Shown here one piece after another: positions 25,772 through 38,000 of a stretch of DNA of 64,000 nt. This DNA is from Elgaria multicarinata webbii. Lineage: Eukaryota > Chordata > Lepidosauria > Squamata > Anguidae. The translations under genes and the position numbers were made by a program. The DNA is taken from NCBI RefSeq assembly GCF_023053635.1, contig NC_086183.1, positions 31,043,501-31,107,500 of the forward strand. Direction: 5' to 3'. The notes beneath the pieces were generated by a model that had not been told where the DNA came from, searched no databases, and saw nothing but the letters and a program-made list of their open reading frames with translations. The number at the start of each line of letters is the position of its first letter. Position 1 is the first letter of the stretch.

Positions 25772-28385
25772 TTGCATTTCTATACCGCCCAATAGCCGGA
25801 GCTCTCTGGGCGGTTCACAAAAATTAAAATCATTCAAAGTATAAAACAACAGTATAAAACCATACTATAAAATATAAAAGCTCAACCAGATAAAAACAGC
25901 AGCAATGCAAAATTGCAAATTTAAAACACCAAGTTAAAATTTATTTATAGACTGTTAAAATGGTGGGAGAATAAAAAGGTCTTCACCTGGCATCTAAAGG
26001 CATATAATGTAGGTGCCAAGCGAACCTCCTCAGGGAGCTTTTAATTTATGTGGCGCTTTGGAGTGTTCAAATTACGGAACGGCCACTGCCTTGTTGTAAC
26101 CCTAGACTGGAAAATCTGTAGTCCCAGTGCGATTTGACTTCCTCAAATAGAATCAAGTCAACACAACCAAATCCATAAACATGAATTGGAAGATGACCTA
26201 ATCGAAACGGATACATTCCCTTTGGATTATTGCAATGCGTTATACATGGGGCTGCCTTTGAAAATGGTCCGGAAACTTCAACTGGTACAAAACAGGGCAG
26301 CACAGTTTCTAACAGGGACTGGCTGATGAGACCACATCACGCCAGTCCTTTTCCAGCTTCATTGGCTGCCAGTCCAGGTCCGAGCCTGATTCAAAGTGCT
26401 GGTATTAACATTTAAAGCCCTAAACGGCTTGGGGCCAGGCTATCTGAAGGAACGCCTCCTCCCTTACGTACCTGCCCAGACCCTAAGGTCATCCTCAGGG
26501 GTCCTTCTCCGTGAGCCCCTGCCAAAGGAAGTGAGGCAGGTGGCTACCAGGAGCAGGGCCTTCTCTGCTGTGGCACCCCAGCTGTGGAATGAGCTCCCTA
26601 AGGAGGTTCGCTTGGCACCAATATTATATGCTTTTAGATGCCAGGTGAAGACCTTTTTATTCTCCCAGCCTTTTAACAGTCTATAAATAAATTTTAACTT
26701 GGTGTTTTAAATTTGTAATTTTGCATTGCTGCTGTTTTTATCTGGTTGAGCTTTTATATTGTATTTTATATTATGGCTTTAAACTGTTGGTTTATACTTT
26801 GAATGTTTTTAATTTTTGTGAACCGCCCAGAGAGCGCCGGCTATTGGGCGGTATAGAAATGCAATAAATAAATAAATAAATAAATATTTATCCAGTTTCC
26901 GCTAATGACTGTTTCTGGACTGCAGGGCTTATCTCAACGTCCTCTTGTCATTTGCGGCTTTGTGACTGTTGAAGCGACCCAATTGAGAATTACGTTATTT
27001 CTTTTATTTCCCTCTATCTCGATCTATACAGGATACATTTAGTTATTTTTGAAATCACCGATGCTGGTCAGATAGAGCAACTTGCTCATAAAGCACTTGC
27101 TGTCAGTAACTAACCCTTACAAGAGGCCTCTCAACCTCTTAGAATGGGGAAAAGCTGCACCAAACCTGGTAAACCATCAAACGGTGAGTGGTTGGGGGGG
27201 GAGGGGCTGGATTGGGACCCCAGGAGGGCCAGATTGGGCCCCAAGGCCTGAGCTTCCCCACCCCTGCTTTTACATTCATTCGCCAGGATTCCGGGAGGCA
27301 GGGGGAGATTCACTTCAATGAGGTAGATACTGCTTACACATTTCTCCCAAATGTCTCCGGAGATAAGTGGGCCAGAGACTTGATATCATCATCATCATCA
27401 TCATCATCATCATCTCTTTTCTCGCTCGTGACGGTTTTTCTAGACAGACATCACAGGCTTTGCCAAGTCTTGCTGCCTTTTACTGATTCAGGAATTTCTT
27501 CACAACTGAGCATGTTTTAAGCATGGATGTTGTTGTGGATGTATTTTGGTCGGCCCAGTTTCTGAAGGTTTTCTGTATAGTTTTATAATGTGATGCCGAT
27601 GACTGATGCGACTAACAGAATTATTATTATTATTATCGTCGCCATCATCATCAAAGCTGAAATGTCAGGGGAAGGGACTCGGAATATCCCTGTGAGGAGA
27701 TACAGTAGTCACCTCCTCTGGCTACAGCTCTGCAATTCCATCATTGCTAATAGCCTGCATCACCTAATGCTTTGGAGCTCCTCCTCGTCTTTGCTGCTTC
27801 TGTACCTGATCTGGCGGTGAGGTGGGAGGCCTGGGCCCCCGTCGGCGTTGCCTGTTGAGGGGGCCCTCCCATCACGGGCCCGCTGGAGCACCGCCCCCGA
27901 AATATGGGTTTGACAGGGCATCGCAGGTGGACTTGCTGCACCACAGTCTCGTCGGGTGGGATCCAGACTTTGGGCTGCAAAGAGGAAGGTGGAGGTTGAT
28001 GCAGTCCAGTTAAAATGTAGTTTATTAGCATGCATAGAAAAGACACGGCCTGGGCCCAATCTCCCCCCCCCCCCGCGCATCTGGAGGGTCAGGAGTTCTG
28101 GCGAGCTGCGTCTGAGTCAAGGGGGGAAACAGCCAGCTTTGGGGTGCAGGGGGCACGGGACCCTGGCCTGCTGCTAGCCACTCTCTTCTCAAAGTAGACC
28201 CCTGTGCTTTTCCTTAGCAGGTGCATGTCTGTGAAGGGAGGGGGCAATAACCTACGTGTCTCCCACCAATGACTTACCTTGGGGGGCAGTGGGGGAGGGA
28301 GTTCAGAAGTCGAGGAGTCACTGAAAGGGAAAGTAGGGGGTCAGGCTCAAAGATGGGGGTGTTGAGATCCTGTTGCCCCCCCCCC

Positions 28386-28442
<57 letters not shown>

Positions 28443-31400
28443 CAGAAACTCTTCTTGTAGGCAAAACGTGCAAACCCAAGACAGGCATCCACCTACAAGG
28501 AGGGGTGACAAAATAGCCTCGGGCCCAACAGCTCCTTGAAGGCTGGGCCTCTCAGCAGCAAGAGAGCAAGGACTGACACCTCCCATCTGAAGCTTGCACC
28601 TTCTTTGCTCTTAAAGCAAACTCCACCCAAACTGCTGCAAAAGATCCTGACTCTGGTGGTGTGGGGGGCTGCCCTAGAGGAAGCCACTTCTTCACCAGAA
28701 AGAGCCCTCCTGTTCTTTGCTGGAAGGTTTCCCCCAGTATGCTGGGCCTTGTCGCCCCCTCTTTCCTCCAGCTTCCTGCTGGACATCAGGAAAAACTTCC
28801 TGACCGTTAGAGCAGTGCGACAATGGAATCAGTTACCTAGGGAGGCTGTGGGCTCTCCCACACTAAAGGCCTTCAAGAGGCAGCTGGACAAGCATCTGTC
28901 GGGGATGCTTTGGGGTGGATTCCTGCCTTGAGCAGGGGGTTGGACTCGATGGCCTTGTAGGCCCCTTCTAACTCTGCTATTCTATGATTCTATGCTCCTG
29001 GGCTTCTCCAGTTCCCTGCTTCTCTCCCTGCTCCCTGCTCTCTGCCTCCCAATCTTCTTTCTCTTCATCCCATCCCAACCTTTCCTATCTCTAGGTCCGG
29101 AGTGAGGTTTTTCTGTAAGCCAAATACACTTTCTTCTTCCCTCACAGTAACTAAACGATCAACACTCTGTAACTCGCTTACCCTTTAGCGGTGAGGACAG
29201 TCACCAACATTGCGTGACATCACAGCCGTCCAGCCAATGGCCAGGAAGAGAACAAGCCGCCAGCCCTCAACCCCACTCACACCCTGCCATTCATCTAGGG
29301 CCGTTCCATAAGAGGTTTATATTTTAAAACACATGCGGGGGAGAGTTACCTGCTTGGACTACATCTGATGGGGCTGGAAGGCAGAAGGCGGCAGGAATGA
29401 AGCAGCGCCCCCAAAGGGAAGAAAATGGAAATGAGGGTTAGAGGAGCCATTTGGGTTCAGCCCACCAGGGCAACCTGACTCTGTTGGCAAATTCCAGCAT
29501 CTTGCAGTGGTCGCCAGCCACCAAAGGCTATTAATTACAACCACGGTCAGCTACCCAGTTCTGGCCTACTAAAAAATAAATAGACAACAAAGCAGGGTCT
29601 ATTTCGCACCCCAAGGGGAGAGAATCCTTACGTGGGAGAATCTGCCACTTACATGTCCACGTCATCATAATCGTGGTCTGAGTCCGTTGAGTCCTTCCTA
29701 TAAAGCAAAGAGAAGCAAGAGACATAACTGGGAGACCGGAGACACAGTCCTGTTCAGTGATTAGTGACGGGCAAACTGATCCTGTTGCAATTCAGAATTG
29801 GGTGTGATTTATGGACCGAGATGAATAAAAGCTCGGAAGAAAACTCTCCTAGATCCCAAGCATGGTTGAGGTTTTGCACGTGCGTTAGATTTTTAGCACT
29901 TGTACGTCCAAGCACATTCAGGGCTTGTTATCAATATGGGGGAATTATGAACATGCTACATTTATGTTACAGTCTGGCTCATTACCCCTTCCTGTGGCAT
30001 CCCCAAAAGAGATTGCTCCAACCTTCCGTTTCCACCTCTAACTGTCTGACAGCGATCAAGGCGCGTCAGGGGCAGCCAAGCCCACTTCCTCGCCCTCTTA
30101 CCTGCCGCTAAATGCAGAGCTGTAGAGATCGCTGCTGATGCCGTACGCGGAATCTGCGGGGATTTCCTGCAGGCAGAAGGCAAAGACTGGAGAAACGGGT
30201 CCCGGTGTGGCATCCAGACTCTTAAGGATGCCTTAGCATGGCTTCTCCTTCAAAGGAAAGGCCACGGCTGCAGCATTGTCATTGGCCAAAGCGGAGTGAG
30301 GGCCTCTTCTGTGCTGGCTGGGGGCTCATGGGAGTTTGTGGTCCAACCCATCCAGATGGCAACAGGTTGGAGAAGGTTGTTCTCGGGCAGTGGCGTGAAC
30401 CTCAGTCCCATCTGGGGTCTCATTCCAGGCCTTCTGGGTTTCCCAAATGGCCATGCCCCTTCCCGCCCCGCCCCCCCACTGATCGGGTGGTGGTTCCCCA
30501 CTTTTATGTGGCATTTCCCCCCCCCATTCTGAAACTTGAAATACCTCTCCTAAGACCATGAAGAGCTTTAAAGTTACAATATCATAGTATTTGGGGAGAG
30601 TTTTGGCCCCTCCCCTTTTGCCTTCAGCCCCTCCCACCACCAGAATGTGGCCCCCGAGAGCTTCTCTGAAACTGAATTTGGCCCCCGGGGCTGAAAGAGC
30701 TCCTGCACCCCTGCTATATAGGGCTTGGTAGCGCAGGGGCTCCTCTGGATATATCTATACTGTAGCCTAGGAACTGGTTTAACAGTTATTCCTTCTCCTC
30801 CGGCAATTAAGTCACATCATAGTATCCCTGCTCCAAAACGTCTGCAGCGAAAACACTGCCCTTCCAGTTATTTCGTAGTTTCCTCCCGTTTTCCTCCCCA
30901 AAAACCAGACACGCACCACCACGCTCAGGCTAGCAAAAATAGAGGCTCCAGGGAAGGAAACTCCTGACGGGTGGAACTTTTGGAGGGAGCCAAGTTGGAA
31001 CGGGACACTTCTCTAATAAGGCGTCCCTCCCAAATGCATTTGAAGAGGGTGAAGGGGCACGGACCTTCCCCAAAGGGCATCTCCAGCGAGCCTCTGGTGT
31101 CAATAACAGGGAAACAAAAGAGGCCAGTGAAAGGAACCACTTGCTGTTTTGGAGGATCAGAGGGGCACAGCGGCCCCATAGAGAAGGAGGGGGTGAGGAG
31201 GTACCGTGAAGCTTGAGGATTCCAGGCTCCGTCTGTTTCTGAGAGCGAGGCCGAAATTATGGGCTGCAATGAGATTAGAGGAACAGGATTTAGAACACCC
31301 ACTCCATGGTGGAGAGAAGTTCTGGGGAGGAGGTGTCAGGAGCCCCCCGCCCCATGAGGAGAGGAGGTGTGAGTCCAGTTTGCAAAGGGTGGGGTGGGGG

Positions 31401-32004
31401 CAATGGAGCACAGGGAAGGAGGTAGTAGTGTTGGTTTCACAAATGGTGGAAATTTGCCGCTCTGACCATGTCACCCCACTTCTGAAATCTCTTCATTGGC
31501 TTCCAATTCACTTCAGAATCCAATATAAACTTCTCCTGTTGACCTTCAAAGCTTTTCACGGTCTAGCTCCTTCCTATCTCTCCTCCCTCATCTCACACTA
31601 TTGCCCCGCTCGTGCTCTTCGCTCCTCTGATGCCATGTTTCTTGCCTGCCCAAGGGTCTCTACTTTCCTTGCTCGGCTTTGTCCCTTCTCTTCTGCTGCC
31701 CCTTACGCCTGGAACGCTCTTCCAGAACATTTGAGATCTACAAGCTCAATCACAACTTTTAAAGCTCAGCTAAAAACTTTTCTTTTTCCTAAAGCTTTTA
31801 AAACCTGATGTTGTTTGGACTCTATACTGTTAGTTTTACCCTACCCTGTGCCTGTTTACCCTACCCAGTGCCTGTTTGCATTCCCTTCCCCTCCTTATTG
31901 TTTTATTATGATTTTATTAGAATGTAAGCCTATGCGGCAGGGTCTTGCTATTTACTGTTTTACGCTGTACAGCACCATGTACATTGATGGTGCTATATAA
32001 ATAC

Positions 32005-32058
<54 letters not shown>

Positions 32059-35000
32059 GAAGGAGGCCCTAGGAGGAGAGAGCAGACGTACCCTTAGGAC
32101 TGGCACATCCAGGCGAGGTCACGCCCTGCCGCTGGCTGGAGCGAATTCTTCGGGGGACTGGAGGTGGAGGTGGCTGCGGCAGAGAAAACAGCAGGTTAGC
32201 TGGATGTGGGTCTGGAGGGTGCGCGTTTGTGTGTTCTGCTTTATGACCCCGGAAGCGCTGGCCGCCCATTCGTGCCCTTCCTGGCCTTGCAGGGCCCTGC
32301 ACTTGGCCAGAGCGGCAAAGCCTCCTGCTGCAGAGCTGGACAAGGCGCAGTCGCAGGGTCGTAAGAGGGTTTTGTTTCCATTCGCAAATCACTCAAAAAA
32401 TGTCCCGTTCTCGACCCTGAATACGAACGGGGGCACAACTCTCTGAAATTGCTCAAAAATTCCCAAATGTCTGTGTACGACTGCAAAATGCGCAACTTTT
32501 CCCATTTGGTCAAACTGTAAAACAGGCCGCAGACGAGAACAGGAGTGAGCTGAACCAAGCTTTGAAGTAACGTCGGGAGAATTTCAGCCCTACGGCTCAT
32601 CATCGCTCCCCACCTAAATGCTGGCTGATGTGCCGTTGCACCATGGACCACTGTACATCATTCAACATTCTGTGCAACTAGCTCACTTCATAACATCTAG
32701 GGCAGTACACCACTGCCTCCCTGCTGCACCCTCTCCTGATATCAGATAACTGTTCAGAGATCAGGCTGGGTTATTTGGGATACTTATCTCTTGCGGCAAA
32801 TATGCAAGCTTCACTTCAGAAATAAAACTCAGAAATGTTTGCTGCAGCCCTAATTGCAGCCCAGTATTAAAAGCTTTAAGGGGAAAGCGCACTGTATTGG
32901 GGAAGGAGGGCAGACTTGCTATCACGGACACTGATTGGACGATAAAAGGGGCTTCTGAGCGACCTAAAAGGCATCCAGAAGGATTTAGCAGAGTGGGCAA
33001 GAGGAGGCCCTGCGTGCCTTTTCTCACCCTTTTGCGACCTCATCTCATCAGTTCTCACCTCTTGTTCCTCTTCATCTGTCTCACCTCTACAGCTGGGTTG
33101 TTTGTCAGGATTATGCAGTTTCTCCAGGAGGTCAAGTGTCAGTGTGCGTCTGAGCCCGGACTGGGCGACTAGCTGATGCTGGGGGAAGAAAGGGGTCAGT
33201 TGGAGGGGTTTGGATTCCAGCTTGGAGACAGAGCCACACCAGTTGGAGCGGTGTGCTTGACTTTCTAATACGTGCTGAAGAAGCAAGCCACTGAAGTGTG
33301 GCTTGCCTCTTCAGCAGTGCAAAGGAAATTTCAGAGAAAGACTCTCCCTGGCTGTAGCTGCACAGTTCTCCCTGCAAGTGCATTTTTGGAAACCTTTCAA
33401 GACCCCTCCCATCTCAGGAGGCCTGAGTTTTAAGAAAAAGTGGTGGTTCACAAGCAAGCAGGACAGAATATGGGCACCACGGCTGGTCTGTCTTTCTGCG
33501 GCTGCCAACACAGCCCTAGAGGTGCCCCTGAAGGAGGAGGGGTGGTGACACTCACGGTCAGCATCTTGGAGGCACTGGGCCGCTTCTTTGGGTTCTTGGT
33601 TAATGTCACCTTGACAAAGTTGTGGAAGGCCGGTGACCTGTGGGGACATCAGCATTCATGGGGGAGGGATGTTTGGGCACCAGGGACATCAATGCAGGGA
33701 GACTGGCCACAGGAATCCCTTCACGACTGTGGGAGTTTGCCAGACACGAGAGCACTGCTGGGCTTCCCTCTGCTGCTCTTCAGCGCCACCGCTGCTGATG
33801 GCCAGAGGGAGATACTGCAACTACCAGCTCAGCAGGGGACAAGTAATAACAAGGGGCCAAAAGGGTCCTACAGTGTCTTATAATGTTTTATTAATTCTGA
33901 CCAACTCCTTGGCTTAAGCAGTTTTCTGCTTAGTTATTTGGGGAGCTGCTAGCCACCTTGGCTCCGCTTCCGCACAGTTGCAATTCTGCACAGTTACAAG
34001 ATGGGGGATACTTGGCTCAGCAATACTACAAACGAGAAGGATCTTGGAATTGTTGTAGATCGCAAGCTGAATATGAGCCAACAGTGCGATGTGGCTGCAA
34101 GAAAGGCAAATGCTGTTTTGGGCTGCATTAATAGAAGTATAGCTTCCAAATCGTGTGAGGTCCTGGTTCCTCTCTATTTGGCCCTGGTTAGGCCTCATCT
34201 AGAGTATTGCGTCCAGTTCTGGGCTCCACAATACAAGAAGGATGCAGACAAGCTGGAGCGTGTTCAGAGGAGGGCAACCAGGATGTTCAGGGGTTTGGAA
34301 ACAAAGCCCTATGAAGAGAGACTGAAAGAACTGGGCATGTTTAGCCTGGAGAAGAGAAGATGGAGGGGAGACATGAGAGCACTCTTCAAATACTTAAAAG
34401 GTGGTCACACAGAGGAGGGCCAGGATCTCTTCTTGATCCTTCCAGAGTGCAGGACACGGAATAATGGGCTCAAGTTAAAGGAAGCCAGATTCCAGCTGGA
34501 CATCAGGAAAAACTTCCTGACTGTTAGAGCAGTACGACAATGGAATCAGTAACCTAGGGACGTTGTGGGCTCTCCCACACTAGAGGCCTTCAAGAGGCAG
34601 CTGGACAACCCTCTGTCAGGGATGCTTTAGGGTGGATTCCTGCATTGAGCAGGGGGTTGGACTCGATGGCCTTGTAGGCCCCTTCCAACTCTGCTATTCT
34701 ATGATTCTATGATTCTTGTCTGCCTCCCTGCCAGCCTGGACAAAGGCTCTTCCAGCAAGCGAAATTCACAAGCAAAGCCATTTTGCCCATGCTATAGTTC
34801 TCAACTGCTTTTCCTTGGACTGATTTCTTGTGCTGCTAACTTCTGAACTCCTGATAAGCCCCTGATTTTGGACTTTCCTTCTTGTGGACTAGTAATATTG
34901 TGATCTTGACATTGTGCTTGCCTGCTGACTTTGTTAAATGGATTCCCTCCCCCCCACCCCGCTTTGCCCCAGGACTGTGCCCGATTCAGCCACAACAAGA

Positions 35001-38000
35001 CAGTCCCTCATCCCACGCATCTGGTGGAGGGTTTGCTGTCTGTTGGAGTGTCAAGTGGTGTGCCTCCACCTCTGCCCAACGTGTGACAAGGCCATCCATG
35101 GCTACTAGCCCTGCTGGTTGTGTGCTATCTCCAGTATTCGAGGCAGTAAGCCTGTGAGCACCAGTTGCTGGGGAACATGGGTGGGAGAGTGCTGGTGCAC
35201 CATGTCCTGCTTTGTTGGTCCCTGGCCGACGGCTGGTTGGCCATTGTGTGAACAGAGTGCTGGGCTAGATGGAGCCTTGGTCTGATCCAGCAGGGCTCTT
35301 CTGATGTTCTTATGAGCTTGTAAAAAATTGCCTCCAGAGATCTCTGCATCCAAAGGAAACCCGGGTAAGCATTCCCGCATTCCCACCCTGAGATCCTTGT
35401 GATATAGGGCGGGATACAAATGTCTTAATAAATAATACGGAAGGAAGTGGGGAGCACAGAACAGTACACTCACCATCGGGCTTTCTCCTTGAGCTTGGGG
35501 GGCTGGTAGCCGCTCTTTGTCATCAGGACCAGGACCCTGCGAGGCGGCACAAGGAAGCAAGCACACCGCATCAGCTGCTGAACAGCCTCCTCCCTTCACG
35601 TGCTCTGGCCTAACAATGTCAAGTTCTGCGCAGAAAAAGGCTGAGTTCTGTCACCTGCGAGAATCGTGCAAATTTGCACGATTTCCCTCCTTTTGCACCA
35701 CTTATTCTGCTAGCCTGAAGAAATGGGCAAGGAGCTGGACTGATGCCCACCTGCCCACCCACCCACCCACCCTCAGCCCCTGGATTTCTTCTCCAGGCTG
35801 CCCTACTGAGATGTCCTCAGGGGATGCCCCCGTTGCTGCCAAGACCGAGAGAAGCGCTCTGGGGAAGAGAGAAATGCAGACTGACGCGGTAGCTGTCAGC
35901 ACCCTGAACCCCAGGGAGAAGGCAGGGGATAAAAAGAGTAACAGAATGAGGTCATAGAAAGGCGAGATAAAATTTTACTGAACAAAGATCTTTGTTGCCA
36001 CTAGGGCTACATGTGGACTGCAGAGGCCACCAGTGAGGGAGGAAGCAGCAGCCAGGCACCTCTCCACCGTGCCTGGGTCCAGCTCCAGCTGAGAGCCCCC
36101 TCCCTCCTGCTACCAACTATCTCTGCAGAGGCCACCAGTGAGGGAGGAAGCAGCAGCCAGGCACCTCTCCACCGTGCCTGGGTCCAGCTCCAGCTGAGAG
36201 CCCCCTCCCTCCTGCTACCAACTGTCTCTGCAGAGGCCACCAGTGAGGGAGGAAGCAGCAGCCAGGCACCTCTCCATCGTGCCTGGGTCCAGCTCCAGCT
36301 GAGAGCCCCCTCCCTCCTGCTACCAACTGTCTCTGCAGAGGCCACCAGTGAGGGAGGAAGCAGCAGCCAGGCACCTCTCCATCGTGCCTGGGTCCAGCTC
36401 CAGCTGAGAGCCCCCTCCCTCCTGCTACCAACTGTCTCTGCAGAGGCCACCAGTGAGGGAGGAAGCAGCAGCCAGGCACCTCTCCATCGTGCCTGGGTCC
36501 AGCTCCAGCTGAGAGCCCCCTCCCTCCTGCTACCAACTGTCTCTGCAGAGGCCACCAGTGAGGGAGGAAGCAGCAGCCAGGCACCTCTCCACCCTGCCTG
36601 GGTCCAGCTCCAGCTGAGAGCCCCCTCCCTCCTGCTGTCAACTGTAACTGCTGAACTTTCCAACTAAGATTGTAATGCCTGAGTTTGCTTTCCTTTCCCC
36701 CCTCCTCCTCCTCCCTCCCACTCCCCTTTCCTTTTGTGTCATGTCTTTTAGATTGTAAGCCTGTTTGCAGGGACTGTCAAGAAATACTTTTGTAAGCCGC
36801 CGTGAGAGCCTTTTTTGGCTGAATGGCGGCATAAAAATCCTTAAATAAATAAATAAATAAATGTGTGTTTTTTTAATTAGAGGAAAGCTGTTCTGTGCTC
36901 TTTCTTTCTCTCTGTGCTCCTGCAGAATCGCAGCATTCATGCAACCACGGCTAGAACCGAGTTCTGGCTTGCTTCTACAACGATTACAAAGAGCACGATG
37001 CCGTTCCACATCTGGCTGCAGCAAATGAGCCGCGCGCCATGCCCCGTGGCCCAGGTACGTAAGCGACCGAACGAAAGAACCCTCTGGAAGAACTCACCGC
37101 AACGGGTGCATGTCAAACATGGGGGGTTCAAGCTCCACCAGCTCGATAGCCGTGATCCCCACTGACCACACGTCGCACAGTTCGTTGTATCCGCCTTTGA
37201 GTTCCACCGCTGCCACCTCTGGGGCCATCCTGGAACGGAGACACTTGTGGATGGTGCGGTTCCCCTTGGGCATCATCCCACCGCCTGTGTTCATCAGACC
37301 CCCCTCCTCCTCCACTGTGTCCCACGGAGATCTCTGAAATCCCCCCAGGGGTGCATGCAGAGACATGTCCAACCTCCTGACCACAGTTACCAAATTGGAA
37401 GCACCCCAAGGTCTGGCAACCTCCTCTCCTCCCCCACCACATTAAAACGGAGCTGCCGTTGCATTTGTTAGCCATGGTTAGGAGGCGGAGTTTAACATGG
37501 CCAACCATGTTAGCCACGGTTAGGAGGCGGAGTTAGAAGTTTAACACTAATCATGATTAGCTCTCGAAACAGGATGACGTGAGGGAGGACCTATACAAGA
37601 GAAGGGAGGAGGAGCCTGCATGGTTACATCTGCAGCAGGGCCTTCTTAGTCACTTCCCCCAACCCTCCTGTACCGCTCCTTGGGCTGGGCTTTTGGAGCT
37701 CAGGTTTGTGTTGGAAAGGGTTGGTGAATTCTCATTTTCAGCTTTGTCCCAGATCCTTCTTCAAAAAAACCTTTCTGACTGCTAGTGATGAACAATTTAT
37801 TATTTATTTATTTTTTAATAGAGGTATTAAGCTCAGGTAAACCCGGAAGATATATAGCCTAATCCCATAAGTGATGGGTGGCGGGGGAAGCTAAATTTCA
37901 CACTGGTAAGGGGAAAGAAAAGAACCCTGCACATGCTCAGGGGCTATATATCCAATTGCTTTCGTCTACCACAACAACTCCCCGCGCTGCCAAACCGCCC

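Noticed and set aside
31205-31238. Shorter form of MAP4K1 exon 14 starting at the inner AG
   Set aside because: Its 34-nt length cannot connect exon 13 phase to exon 15 phase. The acceptor at 31264 gives 59 nt and fits.
33059-33078. Earlier donor inside MAP4K1 exon 12 (after tgtagag)
   Set aside because: It would end in phase 1 and break the frame into exon 13, while the donor at 33058 keeps it and preserves the acidic DEEEQE stretch seen in human as EDEEPE.
34001-34552. 183-codon ORF as a host gene
   Set aside because: It is the C-terminal end of a CR1 LINE reverse transcriptase with the CR1 tail attached, truncated at its 5' end.
36021-36650. CRISPR-like direct repeats
   Set aside because: Units are contiguous 105-bp tandem copies with no spacers, in a vertebrate intron.
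36007-36667. Open frames of 218 codons on both strands as a repeat-protein gene
   Set aside because: They result from a 105-bp (35-codon) minisatellite without stops. Both strands are open at once, the array lies in an intron and a reversed copy is elsewhere.
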